Shown piece by piece: positions 24,409 through 33,695 of a stretch of 64,000 nt of DNA. The notes under the pieces were generated by a model. That model was not told the DNA's origin and did not search any database. It saw only the letters and a list, made by a program, of their open reading frames with translations. The DNA is from an uncultured Collinsella sp. GTDB taxonomy: Bacteria; Actinomycetota; Coriobacteriia; Coriobacteriales; Coriobacteriaceae. Both the position numbers and the translations under genes were made by a program. Each line of letters opens with the position of its first letter. The first letter of the stretch is position 1. The stretch covers positions 113,840 through 177,839 of the forward strand of contig CAAGEH010000008.1 of NCBI GenBank assembly GCA_900768795.1, given 5' to 3'.

Positions 24409-26439
24409 TTATGCATCCAGGAAGCGCGCGTCGTGCGCATGCTTCTCGATATATTCGCGTCGATAGCTGACCTCGGAGCCCATGAGCTCGCGAACGGCGC
24501 GGTCCGCAACCAGGGCATCCTCGATGCTCACACGCTGGAGAATGCGCGTCTTGGGATCCATCGTGGTCGAGGCGAGCTGCTTGGGATCCATCTCGCCCAA
24601 GCCCTTATAACGCTGAACGGTGTAGCCCTTGCGTTTCTTGGTGACCTTACCGTCTTTCGCCTTGGTATCCCCTGCGTCCTCGTCGGGGTCGAGGCCAAGG
24701 CTCTTGATGGTATCGCGGAGAATCTCGTCTTCCGCCTGTCGACCGTTGGGATACACGTAATGAATCTTGTTGCGCACCTTGATGCCAAAAATCGGCGGAC
24801 AGGCAACATAGACATAGCCGGCATCGATAAGCGGACGCATGTACTTGTAGAAGAACGTGAGCAACAGGATGCGGATGTGCGCACCGTCGACATCGGCATC
24901 GGTCATGATGATAATCTTATGGTAGCGTGCCTTTGAGAGGTCGAAATCACCACCGTCGCCCGCGCTCGTCGTGACACCGCAGCCGATCGCGGTGATCAGC
25001 GACTGAATGGTATCGGACGAGAACGCGCGATGATCACCGACACGCTCGACGTTCAAAATCTTGCCGCGGAGGGGAAGAATCGCCTGGATGTCTCGGCGAC
25101 GACCGTCCTTTGCAGAACCGCCTGCCGAGTCGCCCTCTACGATGAAGAGCTCGGTCAGTGCGGCATCGCGCACCGAGCAGTCGGCGAGCTTGCCGGGAAG
25201 CGAAGCGGTCTCGAGCAGACTTTTACGGCGCGTTGCCTCACGTGCTTTACGCGCGGCGTTACGCGCCTTGCTTGCCTGCTGGGCTTTTTTGACGATCTCA
25301 CGCGCAGGCTTGGGATGCTCTTCGAGATAGTCGATAAGACCCTCGGTCATGATCTTGAGGACCAGTCCGCGCATGAACGAGCTGCCGAGTTTTGCCTTCG
25401 TCTGCCCCTCAAATTGTGGGTCGGCGAGCTTGACGGAAATGACGGCGGATAAACCCTCGCGCACGTCATCGCCCGTGAGGTTCGCTTCTTTTTCCTTGAG
25501 GATGTTCTGTTTGCGGGCATAGTCGTTGATCACGCGCGTGAGCGCCGTGCGGAATCCCTCGAGGTGCATACCGCCTTCGGGCGTGTAGATGTCGTTCGCG
25601 AAGCTCATGACATTCTCGCCATACCCGGTGTTCCACTGCATCGCGACTTCGACCTCGCCCATGCGCTCGGTCGGGGTGCCCGGTTCGGACTTACCTTCAA
25701 TGTAAATCGGGTCCTTGAGCCCTTCGGGGATATCCTTGCCCTCATTGAGGAATTTGACGAAATCGACGATGCCGCCGGCGTAGCAGAACTCCTCAACGCG
25801 CGGGGTGGACTCGCGCTCGTCCGTCAGAATGATCTTGAGGTTCTTATTGAGGAACGCCGTCTCCTGCAGGCGGTTATAGAGCGTGTCGAAGTTGTAGACC
25901 GTGGTCTCGAAAATCTCATCGTCTGGCCAGAAGGTGACCGTCGTGCCCGTATCCTCGGACGTTCCGACAACCTTCATCTTCTCGGTGGTCTTGCCGCGAG
26001 AGAACTGCATCTCATAGATGTTGCCATCGCGCTTGACCTGCACGATAACTTTCTTGGACAGAGCGTTCACGACGGAGATGCCCACGCCGTGAAGGCCGCC
26101 CGACACCTTGTAAGCGTTGTTATCGAACTTACCGCCGGCGTGAAGAATCGTCATGACGACTTCAAGCGTCGGGATCTTCTTGACCGGGTGCATATCCACG
26201 GGGATACCGCGCCCGTTATCGACAACCGTTATGGAATTGTCGGCATGAACCGTCACGGAAATCTGGGTGCAGAAACCGGCCATGGCCTCATCGACCGAGT
26301 TGTCGACGATCTCCCAGACGAGATGATGTAAACCGCTTGCGCTCGTCGAGCCGATATACATGCCCGGACGCTTGCGGACGGCTTCGAGGCCTTCAAGGAT
26401 CTTAATCTCTCCGCCGCTGTACTCTTCTTCTTTCGCCAC
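24409..26439 (-). CDS. gyrB: DNA gyrase subunit B
   Basis: GyrB supplies ATP-driven strand passage. The 676-residue protein begins with a GTG start (GGGAGG upstream). It has RKRPGMYIGSTSASGLHHLV, the ATP-site DNGRGIPVD and GGLHGVGISVVNALS, the Toprim EGDSAGGSAK, and MTDADVDGAHIRILLLTF. The C-terminal MDPKQLASTTMDP is standard. It is the first half of a gyrB-gyrA operon. Confidence 0.97.
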   Translation of the reverse strand: MAKEEEYSGGEIKILEGLEAVRKRPGMYIGSTSASGLHHLVWEIVDNSVDEAMAGFCTQISVTVHADNSITVVDNGRGIPVDMHPVKKIPTLEVVMTILHAGGKFDNNAYKVSGGLHGVGISVVNALSKKVIVQVKRDGNIYEMQFSRGKTTEKMKVVGTSEDTGTTVTFWPDDEIFETTVYNFDTLYNRLQETAFLNKNLKIILTDERESTPRVEEFCYAGGIVDFVKFLNEGKDIPEGLKDPIYIEGKSEPGTPTERMGEVEVAMQWNTGYGENVMSFANDIYTPEGGMHLEGFRTALTRVINDYARKQNILKEKEANLTGDDVREGLSAVISVKLADPQFEGQTKAKLGSSFMRGLVLKIMTEGLIDYLEEHPKPAREIVKKAQQASKARNAARKAREATRRKSLLETASLPGKLADCSVRDAALTELFIVEGDSAGGSAKDGRRRDIQAILPLRGKILNVERVGDHRAFSSDTIQSLITAIGCGVTTSAGDGGDFDLSKARYHKIIIMTDADVDGAHIRILLLTFFYKYMRPLIDAGYVYVACPPIFGIKVRNKIHYVYPNGRQAEDEILRDTIKSLGLDPDEDAGDTKAKDGKVTKKRKGYTVQRYKGLGEMDPKQLASTTMDPKTRILQRVSIEDALVADRAVRELMGSEVSYRREYIEKHAHDARFLDA

Positions 26440-26555
26440 GCGTCCTCCCTTTCTTTAGAGATTTGTGCAAGCTTTCTAATTTTATCCTATTTACCTATCG
26501 CTCAACATGGCGCGTAAATACCCCTACAAGACAACCAGATGCTGAATTTGGCGGT

Positions 26556-27128
26556 TTAAGACCTTTTTCTATCAACTTTGTACTCAAAGCTAGCTTTCAT
26601 AGCCTTCTTTACCGCTTCTCGGAGTTTTGGATCATCAAATTCGTCATCGAGTTCACGAATTGCCCGGCGTTGGTCCTCCGTCATCTGCACATGAACCATG
26701 CGGGTGGGTTTTTTCTCGACCGCGTTTTGGGGAATCGCGTGTACCGAGGAAAAATCGTGCGCGTGTTTGGTATGCGACACCTTGAAGACGATTGACGATA
26801 TCTTGGCTCCTTCATGGGCCATGCGCGCGCGTATGATTTCACGAAGCATGGTGAGCTCTTGCGCCCAGGGAGCGGCATCGGCGTAGACGATCAATTCATC
26901 GTTTTCGGGCACGTAATGCAGGCCGGTGACATGTTTGCCCTCACGTGTTCCGCCGCAGACGGCGTTCCATGCGGCGTATACGCTTCTGATCTTCTCGGCG
27001 CTTTTCATCATTTCGCGCTGATCGGCCGTAGCACCCGACAGGAACCGGTCGCATTCGCCCTGAACGTACGCGGAAAGACCGAGCGTTGCGGCGGCGCGAT
27101 CTTTGTCGTCGCGTTTCCTATACGGCAT
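26556..27128 (-). CDS. DciA-like (DUF721) helicase-loading protein
   Basis: From ATG 27128 the product has 190 residues. The C-terminal two thirds fit DUF721: IRSVYAAWNAVCGGTREGKH and then DELIVYADAAPWAQELTMLR. In other bacteria DciA delivers the replicative helicase DnaB and replaces DnaC/DnaI. Its start lies inside the end of recF (11-base overlap), so translation is coupled. The recF-DUF721-gyrB order is the classic actinobacterial arrangement. No dnaC or dnaI is visible here, which agrees with this role, but function is by family only. Confidence 0.8.
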   Translation of the reverse strand: MPYRKRDDKDRAAATLGLSAYVQGECDRFLSGATADQREMMKSAEKIRSVYAAWNAVCGGTREGKHVTGLHYVPENDELIVYADAAPWAQELTMLREIIRARMAHEGAKISSIVFKVSHTKHAHDFSSVHAIPQNAVEKKPTRMVHVQMTEDQRRAIRELDDEFDDPKLREAVKKAMKASFEYKVDRKRS

Positions 27129-28224
27129 GGACCTCAACCACCTTCGCCTGTTCAAGAACGCTCTTCGTGAAGTACGACAGGTTCGTCGTGGTGATAACCG
27201 TTTGGATGCGGCCCTCGACAAACTGCAGAAACGCCGCGCGGCGGTCGCCGTCGAGTTCGCTCATCACGTCATCGAGCAGCAAAAGCGGCTGCGACCCCAA
27301 AATGTCCGCCACCACACGCACCTCGGCGATTTTCCATGCGAGCACGAGCGAGCGTTGCTGACCCTGAGAGGCAAAATCGCGCGCCAATCGCCCTGAAATA
27401 TAAAACTCGAGCTCATCTCTATGGGGACCAACCGTGGTGTATCCGCGATGAAGGTCTTCCTCGCGCGCATCGGCAAGCATGCTGAGCATACGTTCAGCAA
27501 GCGCCTTTTGAAGCTCGCGGCCCTCGAGGCCCCGCATCGAATCGGCAAGCAGAGAGGACATATACGTCACGTCTGCAATTTCGCCATCGGCAATCGAGGC
27601 ATACGCATCGACAACATACGGGCGTAAACGATCGAGCAGACGCAACCTCCAATGCAGAAGCGACGCGGCGAGTTCCGCCAAAACGATGTCAAACGAATCG
27701 ATAAGGGATGGGGATGGATTATCGCTCCTGATCAGACTGTTGCGCTGTTGCAGCGCCGTCTCGTATCTCTTCTTGAGATCCGCAAAGTTCTTGCTGATCT
27801 GCACACCAAAATCATCGAGCTCGCGCCGACGAAGCGCCGCAGACCCCTTGATCAAATCAAGGTGATCGGGACAGAAAAGAACACAGGGCAACGTACCGCG
27901 CACATCCGCTGCCGACGCTTTTTTTCCATTCTTGAAAAACGTCTTGTTTTTCGCGCCGGCGCGCATCTCGAAGTCGAGAACGCGTCCGTCCCCCGTGATT
28001 TCGAGAGCTATGCGTGCCGACTCGGCGCCTTCGCGAATCAACTGGGCGCAACGGGGCCGGCGAAACGACTGCGCGGAAGTGAGGAGCTCGAGCGCCTCGA
28101 CAAGGTTCGTCTTGCCCGCGGCGTTTTTTCCCAAAAGGATGGTCACGCCGTGGGAAAGTTCAAGCTCATATGACTTGAAATTACGATAATCGGAAACGGA
28201 GAGCGCGTCCGCGAACAGTCCCAT
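27118..28224 (-). CDS. recF: DNA replication and repair protein RecF
   Basis: RecF is an SMC-like ATPase that binds gapped DNA and helps load RecA. The 368-residue protein has Walker A LLGKNAAGKTNLVEAL, the YRNF motif DYRNFKSYEL near the start, the signature SQGQQRSLVLAWKIAE and Walker B PLLLLDDVMSELD. It follows dnaN by 7 bases. Confidence 0.95.
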   Translation of the reverse strand: MGLFADALSVSDYRNFKSYELELSHGVTILLGKNAAGKTNLVEALELLTSAQSFRRPRCAQLIREGAESARIALEITGDGRVLDFEMRAGAKNKTFFKNGKKASAADVRGTLPCVLFCPDHLDLIKGSAALRRRELDDFGVQISKNFADLKKRYETALQQRNSLIRSDNPSPSLIDSFDIVLAELAASLLHWRLRLLDRLRPYVVDAYASIADGEIADVTYMSSLLADSMRGLEGRELQKALAERMLSMLADAREEDLHRGYTTVGPHRDELEFYISGRLARDFASQGQQRSLVLAWKIAEVRVVADILGSQPLLLLDDVMSELDGDRRAAFLQFVEGRIQTVITTTNLSYFTKSVLEQAKVVEVHAV

Positions 28225-28231
28225 ATCAGCT

Positions 28232-29335
28232 TTAGCCGTGCATCGGCACGATCAGACACAGGCAATTGACTTTGCCGTATGCCTTGAACACGCAGGGTTT
28301 CTTATAGTCGGGAATCTCGAACGAAACGTTTTCCTCACCGGATGCCGACGCAAGCGCATCGAGCATGTAGTGATAATTGAGCGAAAGCGCTCCTCCCTGG
28401 CCCTCGGCCTCGACATCGATCGTCTCCTTGGCGAGGTCTTGGTCATCGGAGAACGAGGAAAGCACCAGCGTGCCGGCATCGGGATCGATCTCGATGTGCA
28501 TCCTGTTTCCGCTACCCGAGACCGCGGCGACGCGATGGATTGCCGTTGAAAACGTATCGACCGCGACCTTCACCGTCGCAATGCTCGAGGTGGGGATCAA
28601 ACGCGAAAGACCGGGGAAGGACCCCTCTATGAGGCGAGCCACATAGGTGGTCTGTTCCGCCTCGAACACCGCCTGAGTGTCCGTCGAGCCGATCAGGATG
28701 GTTCCCTGCCCGCTCATGATGCTCAATGCGTCGCTGAAAGCCGCCGCGGGCACCAGAAGCTCGAACTCACCCTCGAGAGAAGAGGTCTCGACGCTCGTGT
28801 CGCAGATGCACATGCGATAGCTATCCGTCGCCTCAAGGCGAAGCACATTGTTCTCGACGGTCATGTGAATACCCGTATAGATTGGACGCGTCTTATCCTT
28901 TGAGGTCATCTTGACGACACGAGAGACCATGTCGGACAGAACCGGAGCGGGAAGCTCGACTGCGTTCTCGAGCGCGTACGCAGGAAACGCCAGAAAATCG
29001 TCCGGATCCAACGCGTTAACCCTAAACGAGCTCTTAACGCAGCTGATATGAACGGTGCGACCCTCAGACTCAACCGTGACGGCAGCATCGGGCAGCGTCT
29101 TCGTGATATTGAGCAGCATCTTGCAGGGAACGACGATTGTTCCCTCCTCTTCGACATGAGCCGCAATACGATGACGAATTGAAATGGTGTTGTTGGCGGT
29201 TTGGAATTCGAGAACGCCGTCTCTGGCGTCAATGAGTACACCGGAGAGAATGGGGAGCGTTGTCGTATTCGCAACGCCTTTCATGACGATGCTGAGGGCC
29301 TGAGTCAATGAGCTCTGGGAGACGGTGAACTTCAT
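28232..29335 (-). CDS. dnaN: DNA polymerase III sliding clamp (beta subunit)
   Basis: The 367-residue clamp starts MKFTVSQSSLTQALSIVMKG, contains VLIDARDGVLEFQTANNTIS, and ends with the conserved tail KVNCLCLIVPMHG (LIVPMR-like). It forms the ring that tethers Pol III to DNA. AAAGG lies 8 bases before the ATG. It heads the dnaN-recF-dciA group. Confidence 0.95.
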   Translation of the reverse strand: MKFTVSQSSLTQALSIVMKGVANTTTLPILSGVLIDARDGVLEFQTANNTISIRHRIAAHVEEEGTIVVPCKMLLNITKTLPDAAVTVESEGRTVHISCVKSSFRVNALDPDDFLAFPAYALENAVELPAPVLSDMVSRVVKMTSKDKTRPIYTGIHMTVENNVLRLEATDSYRMCICDTSVETSSLEGEFELLVPAAAFSDALSIMSGQGTILIGSTDTQAVFEAEQTTYVARLIEGSFPGLSRLIPTSSIATVKVAVDTFSTAIHRVAAVSGSGNRMHIEIDPDAGTLVLSSFSDDQDLAKETIDVEAEGQGGALSLNYHYMLDALASASGEENVSFEIPDYKKPCVFKAYGKVNCLCLIVPMHG

Positions 29336-29340
29336 CTATT

Positions 29341-29578
29341 TACCTTTCTATATATAGATAAATCTATCTAATAATAGTAATAAGCGCGTGGACGTTGTTG
29401 ATAACCTAAGGAATGTGCTGGTAATTAGTCTAAAAGATATGAACTCCCAGCTGTTTACAACACCCTGTTTTTCAACACCCTGTCTCTGTGGATAACTTTC
29501 TTCACGAAGGCTACGGTGTTTTCAACATGTTTTGACAATCCTTCCCACCGGTTTTCAACGGGTTTTTCCACGGAGCGA
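29341..29578. promoter_or_regulatory. dnaA-dnaN intergenic region: probable unwinding element and DnaA boxes
   Basis: A perfect DnaA box lies at 29487-29495 (TGTGGATAA, minus orientation), with a near match TTTTCCACG at 29564-29572 and several short TTTTCAAC repeats. Next to dnaN is a very AT-rich stretch (29341-29383) with repeated TAATAGTAATAAG-type trinucleotides, like the DnaA-trio next to known unwinding elements. In Bacillus subtilis the corresponding region is where the origin melts. The function here is inferred. Confidence 0.6.
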
Positions 29579-31306
29579 TTAAGCCTTTTGCTGGATTCGC
29601 TCGCGGATCTGCTTGAGGTCATCTACCAGCGTCCTATCGGTTTTGAGCTTCTTCTCGATGACTTTTAGGCTGTTGAGAACCGTTGAATGGTCGCGACCTC
29701 CGAAGGCAGAGCCGACGGCGATTGAGGTCATTTCGCACATGTTGATCGAGAGATAGATGGCGACATGGCGGGCAAGGGCGATATTTGCGTTGCGCCTTGG
29801 CCCGATGATTTCCTCGTGTGAAATGTGGTAGTAGGCTTCGCAGACCTCCTGCACGGTGCTTACCGATATCTTTTTATGTACCGTATCGAAGTAGTCGTTA
29901 GCGATTCGCTCGATATCGTCGAACGAGAGCGTTTCGCCCATCTGTTCACGGTCCCACGATTCGCTTGCACAGCGCTCACAGTAGCTCTCGAGTTCTCGAA
30001 TATTGCTGCCGGCGCGTTTTGCCATGTGTTCGAGCTGTTCTTTGCTCAGGTGTCCGCCGCCGGCGCGTACCATATTCGCGATTGACGTCTCGCCTTCCTG
30101 ACCGGCGAGCGATGACGCGAGAATCGTGTTCTCGTAGTAATGCGTGAGGATCTGTAGACGCGTCTCGTACTCGGGTTCGTAGACGGGGCACAGCTGTCCG
30201 GATGCAAATCTGCTGGTCAGGCGCTCATCCATTCCGAGATCTTTGGGCGCGCGATCTGCAGCGATGACAATCTTCTTGTTCTCACGGATGAATTCATCCA
30301 TAAGGCTGAAGAAATAGTCGATCGATGCCGACTTGCCGATGATGTTCTGGATGTCGTCGATAATGAGCACATCGGCTTCGTGGTAGTCCCTGAGGATCCC
30401 CACGCCCGTGCTCTTCTTCATGGCGACCTCGTTGATGAAGTCGTCGATATAGGTCTGCGAGTTTGCGTATTTGACCTTGATGTCGGGGCGCTTTTCGTTG
30501 AGGTCGTTTTTGATGGCGAGCAACAGGTGGGTTTTTCCCAGTCCCGATTTGCCGTAGATGAAGAGCATCGTTTTGACGCCAGGTGTGTCGACGGACGCTA
30601 CGAACTGCAGTGCGCCGCGATAGGCGAGCATGTTCTCGCGTCCGAAAACGAAATTCTCAAACGTGAACTTCGAATTGTTGAAATCTGCCGATGCTGCTTC
30701 CCTCGGGCTGAGTGGCTCGGGTTCTGCTTCTTGTGCCGTTGCGGGGGAGCTGTGTCGATCCATCGTGCGTTTGTTTCCGTCGAGGTTCGCCATCATTTTT
30801 TTGAACTCGTCGACTGAGAGCGTGTTCGTGATACGCATAGCGCCCGTATTTGGCGCCGAGGCGTTGCGCGCCGCGCTGACCGCTTTCGTTTCCAAGTTTT
30901 CGTTGGCGTTCTCTGACGTGCTGATTGCCCGTTCCGCTCCATTTACGGCTCCATTGCTGTCGTAGAGGGACGTTTCACGGGAAACATGGTCGGTGGTAGG
31001 CGTTTTCTGAGCTACCGGGGTCGTCTGCTGTATCCCGCCTGCAGATGGGGCAACGGGTGCATCGGTGACGATGACGTCGAGAGCCATGGGCGAGAACGTT
31101 ATCTCTTCAAGGTACGTTTCGATCGTTTGACGCTGTTTCATGAGGTAGGAATATGCGAAGCGCGATGGCACCTCGATAACGAAGGCGTCATCGGTGAGCC
31201 CGATCGGTTTTGCTCTGCTCATCATGTTGATTAGTCGCGTGTCCTGGTTGTCGCGCTGGCAAAACGAGACGATATCCCCAAGAATGATGTTGGCCTCTTC
31301 GTCCAT
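29579..31306 (-). CDS. dnaA: Chromosomal replication initiator protein DnaA
   Basis: DnaA opens the origin. The 575-residue protein has a domain I (1-90), a long Ser/Ala/Asn-rich domain II (about 90-215), the AAA+ domain with Walker A GKSGLGKTHLLLAI and Walker B VLIIDDIQNI, and a C-terminal DNA-binding domain with AFGGRDHSTVLNSLKVIEKK. It is about 120 residues longer than usual because of domain II. A parS-like sequence is embedded in domain II. The start is 13 bases after the GHKL ATPase gene, with AGGAAA upstream. Confidence 0.97.
   Translation of the reverse strand: MDEEANIILGDIVSFCQRDNQDTRLINMMSRAKPIGLTDDAFVIEVPSRFAYSYLMKQRQTIETYLEEITFSPMALDVIVTDAPVAPSAGGIQQTTPVAQKTPTTDHVSRETSLYDSNGAVNGAERAISTSENANENLETKAVSAARNASAPNTGAMRITNTLSVDEFKKMMANLDGNKRTMDRHSSPATAQEAEPEPLSPREAASADFNNSKFTFENFVFGRENMLAYRGALQFVASVDTPGVKTMLFIYGKSGLGKTHLLLAIKNDLNEKRPDIKVKYANSQTYIDDFINEVAMKKSTGVGILRDYHEADVLIIDDIQNIIGKSASIDYFFSLMDEFIRENKKIVIAADRAPKDLGMDERLTSRFASGQLCPVYEPEYETRLQILTHYYENTILASSLAGQEGETSIANMVRAGGGHLSKEQLEHMAKRAGSNIRELESYCERCASESWDREQMGETLSFDDIERIANDYFDTVHKKISVSTVQEVCEAYYHISHEEIIGPRRNANIALARHVAIYLSINMCEMTSIAVGSAFGGRDHSTVLNSLKVIEKKLKTDRTLVDDLKQIRERIQQKA
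30971..30986. promoter_or_regulatory. parS-like site inside dnaA
   Basis: CGTTTCACGGGAAACA differs from the perfect 16-base parS by two bases. It encodes VSRET in DnaA domain II, a region under weak protein constraint. Confidence 0.4.
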
Positions 31307-31319
31307 GAGTTTCCTATAT

Positions 31320-32606
31320 CTACTGGTCGAGCAGCCATGCGTTTCCCGCCTCAGTGAGGAAGAAACGCTGGCCGCGTTTTATCGCTAGCCCGCTGCTGCA
31401 CAGTTTTTCCAGCTCGCGTGACCATGTCGAAACAGAATTGCCATACGTATGGTTGAGGTCGGTGGGGCCGCAGCTTCCTGCATCGTGCATGTGTCCAAGG
31501 GCTTGCTGCCCTCGTTCGCTTACATAGATTTTTGTCTGTGCATGAGTTTGCTCTGTGGTATTTGCGGTATAAGGATAACCCATTTGAGCTTGTTGTTGTT
31601 GATAACTTGCCATAGGATTTCCGTTTTGTGGATAACCCGGATAGCCTCCCATGGGCATGCCCTGCATATACATTTGGCCCTGCATGCCCTGGTTCATGAC
31701 GGGCATGGTTGCCCAGGGCTGAGGTATACCCCACGCCCCGTTTTGCACCGGCATCTGTTGCGGCGTCCATTGCTGTTGCATTTGCTGCCCTTGCGGCATC
31801 CGCTGGGGCTGTTGATATGTGGGCTGTGTGGGAGCCGTTTGCTGCGGATATTGCTGTCCTGCCTGTTGAGCCGCCTGCTGTTGCACGGCGGCAGACATTG
31901 AGGGATTTTGATTCATCGGCATTTGTTGGGACGCCTGCAGGGGCATCTGCTGTGTCATGTTGTTAACCCGCGTGCTGAACTGACTTGCGCGCACGGCAGC
32001 TCCTGCCTGCGAGTTCATCTCGATTTCTGCAACGCGGGCAGGGTCCATACTCACGGTCACAACGGTGCCTTGCCCGAGATTGTCTTCGATCGACACGGCT
32101 CCGCCCACGTTTTCAAGGTATTGCTGGACCATTGGGAACCCGGCTCCCGTCCCGCGGATGTATCGTTTTTTCGATCGGTCGGCGGAGGTCACGCCAAACT
32201 CGAATGCACGTTCCTTGTCTTCGATTCCAGGGCCCTGATCTGCAAACCGGATGGTATTGCCTCCATCCAGGATCGAAATGATGGGTTCGGCGAAGTTCGC
32301 GTGAATGTAGTTTTCGACAATTTCGCGAATGACCATAAGGGAGATGGAGCCGCCTTGCTCTCGCATGCAGCGATACACCGTGTTGGTCGTCTCCTCGAGA
32401 TACGTGCGCACATCTGCAGGCTCAATTACGCAGACACGCGGCGTGGAGAGCATGTCGTCATAGACCGCAATACGCGTTGAATAGGCGACTTTTTCACCCG
32501 TTTCGGTGTCTTTCGCTTGTTCGATGCCGTCTGATTTCCCTGTTAGGTGTCTGTTGTCGGGCGCTGGATCGCCTGAGCCGACAAAAGGATAGAAGTCCTC
32601 GGACAT
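31320..32606 (-). CDS. GHKL ATPase with Gln-rich linker and winged-helix end, upstream of dnaA
   Basis: The 428-residue protein has an ATP-binding domain of the histidine-kinase/anti-sigma type at about 85-195. The N-box is REIVENYIHAN, G1 is FADQGPGIED, and G2 is RGTGAGFPMVQQYL. No phospho-acceptor His domain is present. Residues 215-345 are a Gln/Met/Pro-rich low-complexity linker. The last 70 residues (KIYVSERGQQALGHM and NSVSTWSRELEKLCSSGLAI) look like a winged helix. It sits 13 bases before dnaA and shares its transcript. A role in controlling initiation or dnaA expression is inference. Confidence 0.7.
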   Translation of the reverse strand: MSEDFYPFVGSGDPAPDNRHLTGKSDGIEQAKDTETGEKVAYSTRIAVYDDMLSTPRVCVIEPADVRTYLEETTNTVYRCMREQGGSISLMVIREIVENYIHANFAEPIISILDGGNTIRFADQGPGIEDKERAFEFGVTSADRSKKRYIRGTGAGFPMVQQYLENVGGAVSIEDNLGQGTVVTVSMDPARVAEIEMNSQAGAAVRASQFSTRVNNMTQQMPLQASQQMPMNQNPSMSAAVQQQAAQQAGQQYPQQTAPTQPTYQQPQRMPQGQQMQQQWTPQQMPVQNGAWGIPQPWATMPVMNQGMQGQMYMQGMPMGGYPGYPQNGNPMASYQQQQAQMGYPYTANTTEQTHAQTKIYVSERGQQALGHMHDAGSCGPTDLNHTYGNSVSTWSRELEKLCSSGLAIKRGQRFFLTEAGNAWLLDQ

Positions 32607-32850
32607 GTGCGCCCCAATCTTATCGTCGTGATTTCAGATACAGATGGTAGCTCACCTGCAACGATTTTAAAGCTTTCCACAAGTTTTCAAAAGATGTTGA
32701 AAACTGAAGCAACGAAGTGAAAAGTTATCCACAGAACGTTAGAAACCTGTGGAAATGTCTGTGAAAAGTGGTGAAAAGTTAGATGAAATGATTGGGAAAA
32801 TAATCTTGATGCGATGCAGTTATGGTGACTTAGGCCCTTTTAGATTTGAT
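32607..32850. promoter_or_regulatory. Origin region upstream of dnaA: DnaA boxes
   Basis: A perfect DnaA box TTATCCACA lies at 32725-32733. Near matches are TTTCCACAA (32674-32682) and TGTGGAAAT (32748-32756), with further GTGAAAAG and TTTTCAAA repeats. It separates leftward genes (dnaA side) from rightward genes (rpmH side), the usual place for part of oriC. No gene lies in 32607-32951. Confidence 0.7.
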
Positions 32851-32853
32851 TTA

Positions 32854-32883
32854 TTGACTTTTTGTCGTGGTATTTCCTACAAT
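32854..32883 (+). promoter_or_regulatory. Promoter of the rpmH operon
   Basis: TTGACT (32854-32859) and TACAAT (32878-32883) are 18 bases apart. The rpmH start lies 69 bases downstream. Confidence 0.65.
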
Positions 32884-32951
32884 CTCTAGGCTCAGGTGTC
32901 TATATCACCCACGTTTGTGGGTGTCACAAATGCAGCAGGAGGATTTCTATC

Positions 32952-33086
32952 ATGAAGCGTACTTATCAGCCTAACAAGCGCAAGCGTGCTAAGACTCACG
33001 GTTTCCGTTCTCGTATGGCAACCAAGGGCGGCCGCGCTGTGCTCGCCCGTCGTCGTGCCAAGGGCCGCAAGCGTCTGACCGTCTAG
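32952..33086 (+). CDS. rpmH: 50S ribosomal protein L34
   Basis: The 44-residue, very basic protein MKRTYQPNKRKRAKTHGFRS with MATKGGRAVLARRRAKGRK is a textbook L34. AGGAGGAT lies upstream of ATG 32952. It leads the rpmH-rnpA-yidD-yidC-jag group next to the origin. Confidence 0.97.
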   Translation: MKRTYQPNKRKRAKTHGFRSRMATKGGRAVLARRRAKGRKRLTV

Positions 33087-33108
33087 TAGACGTTTGTGTA
33101 TATCTCGC

Positions 33109-33453
33109 ATGAGGACACTGAAATCTCACCGGGATTTCGAGCATGTGTTTCATGAGGGCCGACGTGTAAACCATCCTCTTATGAGGTTGGTTATATGTGA
33201 ATCCGACAGCGAAGGCGATTCCGGTAGGGTCGCCTTCGCTGCTGCTAAACGGCTTGGTTGTGCAGTGGTTCGAAATCGATCTAAACGCGTGATGCGTGTC
33301 GCCGCTCAGACGTGTGATCTGCCTGTTGACGGATACGATATCATCATGTTTGCAACGCCGCGCACGCGCTCCGCTACCCCCGATGAACTTGAGGGGGCCT
33401 TGCGTTCCCTTCTCAAACGCGCTCATATTCAAACTGTTCGCAACGAGCAGTGA
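33109..33453 (+). CDS. rnpA: Ribonuclease P protein component
   Basis: The 114-residue protein has the start LKSHRDFEHVFHEGRRVNHP and the diagnostic RNR motif in GCAVVRNRSKRVMRVAA. It binds the RNase P RNA for tRNA 5' processing. It follows rpmH by 22 bases and overlaps the yidD region at its stop. Confidence 0.93.
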   Translation: MRTLKSHRDFEHVFHEGRRVNHPLMRLVICESDSEGDSGRVAFAAAKRLGCAVVRNRSKRVMRVAAQTCDLPVDGYDIIMFATPRTRSATPDELEGALRSLLKRAHIQTVRNEQ

Positions 33454-33458
33454 CGATT

Positions 33459-33671
33459 ATGCTGCGTCGTGGCGTTCTTTGCGTTATTCGCTTTTATCAG
33501 CGGATGGTTTCACCCCTTTTACCTGATGCGTGTATATACAACCCAACGTGTTCTCAGTATGCTATTGAGGCTATTGAAAAATATGGTGTTATCAAAGGTT
33601 GCTGGCTTGCCGCGCGGCGTATCCTGCGCTGCAATCCCCTGCATGTCGGCGGCTACGATCCTGTGCCTTAG
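33459..33671 (+). CDS. yidD: Membrane protein insertion efficiency factor YidD
   Basis: The 70-residue product has LRRGVLCVIRFYQRMVSPLL and CIYNPTCSQYAIEAIEKYG with the family Cys residues, then GCWLAARRILRCNPLHVGGY. YidD assists YidC-dependent insertion. A GTG three codons upstream (33450), overlapping the rnpA stop, is an equally possible start. Confidence 0.92.
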   Translation: MLRRGVLCVIRFYQRMVSPLLPDACIYNPTCSQYAIEAIEKYGVIKGCWLAARRILRCNPLHVGGYDPVP

Positions 33672-33695
33672 GGCACTCGTTTTCGGAGGATTTTC

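Noticed and set aside
31600..31980. Tandem repeat array as a separate element
   Set aside because: This Gln/Met/Pro-rich stretch is in frame within the GHKL ATPase gene and is better read as a disordered protein linker.
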